Shown here in pieces: positions 63,938-64,000 of a stretch of DNA of 64,000 nt. Each line of letters starts with the position of its first letter. Positions within the stretch are counted from its first letter, which is position 1. The DNA lies in NCBI RefSeq assembly GCF_900172375.1, contig NZ_FWFS01000005.1:62001-126000 (forward strand), in the 5' to 3' direction. The notes beneath the pieces are model-generated. The model searched no databases. It was not told the DNA's origin and worked only from the letters and a program-made list of their open reading frames with translations. The DNA is from Aquimixticola soesokkakensis (lineage in GTDB: Bacteria > Pseudomonadota > Alphaproteobacteria > Rhodobacterales > Rhodobacteraceae). A program made the position numbers and the translations under genes.

Positions 63938-64000
63938 TCAGTCGAATTTACGCAGATAGGTCCATGTAGGCACTTTCGCCCCCCGCGCCACGCAAAAGGC
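63938..64000 (-). CDS. C-terminal 20 residues of an unidentified gene
   Basis: Open frame entering from the right edge and ending at TGA 63938-63940. The last residues read KVPTWTYLRKFD. Too short to identify. It lies 123 bp upstream of obgE in the same direction. Confidence 0.55.
   Translation of the reverse strand, partial: AFCVARGAKVPTWTYLRKFD

Overview
The window is chromosomal DNA from an alphaproteobacterium of the order Rhodobacterales (Roseobacter/Paracoccaceae type). The basis is protein style and gene sets rather than a database match: a ChpT phosphotransferase (CckA-ChpT-CtrA pathway), a class II DAHP synthase, PAS_5, DUF3553 and DUF502 family proteins, olsB-olsA ornithine-lipid genes, Hint-terminated RTX exoproteins, obgE-proB-proA order and high G+C with strong GC3 bias. 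I found no tRNA or rRNA gene, CRISPR array, transposase, integrase or phage gene. Most of the window is ordinary core genome.

Layout. 1-4017: a DedA/YqaA-like membrane protein (cut by the window edge), a zinc metallopeptidase, a GntP-type permease and a THUMP-domain rRNA methyltransferase. 4018-12267: an accessory-looking island with two exported RTX proteins (1526 and 575 aa) that both end in a Hint autoprocessing domain. They are separated and preceded by long intergenic regions packed with inverted repeats. 12268-17792 (minus): a branched-chain amino-acid ABC transporter operon with an extra small secreted cysteine protein inserted in it. 18052-24311: a PQQ-type sugar dehydrogenase, aroG, an acetyltransferase, a PAS_5 protein, gmk, a gamma-carbonic anhydrase and an unknown protein. 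24612-32133: the complete Pho regulon phoR-pstSCAB-phoU-phoB with a Pho box before pstS. 32251-36196: an L,D-transpeptidase, a LuxR solo regulator and rpsB-tsf. 36541-41172: pseudouridine catabolism (psuK-psuG), DUF502, and bdhA coupled to a patatin lipase. 41479-45960: a candidate small RNA, a family-5 solute-binding protein with two tiny lipoproteins behind it, a cupin, a small membrane protein and a DsbA-family protein. 46305-64000: an MFS drug exporter, mfd, a small membrane protein, hemB, an M32 carboxypeptidase, ctaA, trmJ, a thiE-like gene, olsA-olsB, DUF3553, chpT, proA, proB and obgE.

The least explained material is intergenic. (i) At 9634-10001 there are four tandem hairpins, a 12-bp inverted pair around a 20-bp palindrome, and two interleaved inverted repeats that can only form alternately. 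(ii) A strong minus-strand terminator at 41479-41506 has no gene upstream of it, but has a second hairpin and a promoter-like sequence, which suggests a small RNA of about 75-80 nt. (iii) At least nine short tandem duplications (11-20 bp units, 2-6 copies) sit in gene gaps. Several begin inside or immediately after a stop codon, so the end of the gene is copied. (iv) A TTTGCAAA-type operator is followed by an excellent ribosome-binding site that leads into no recognisable gene.
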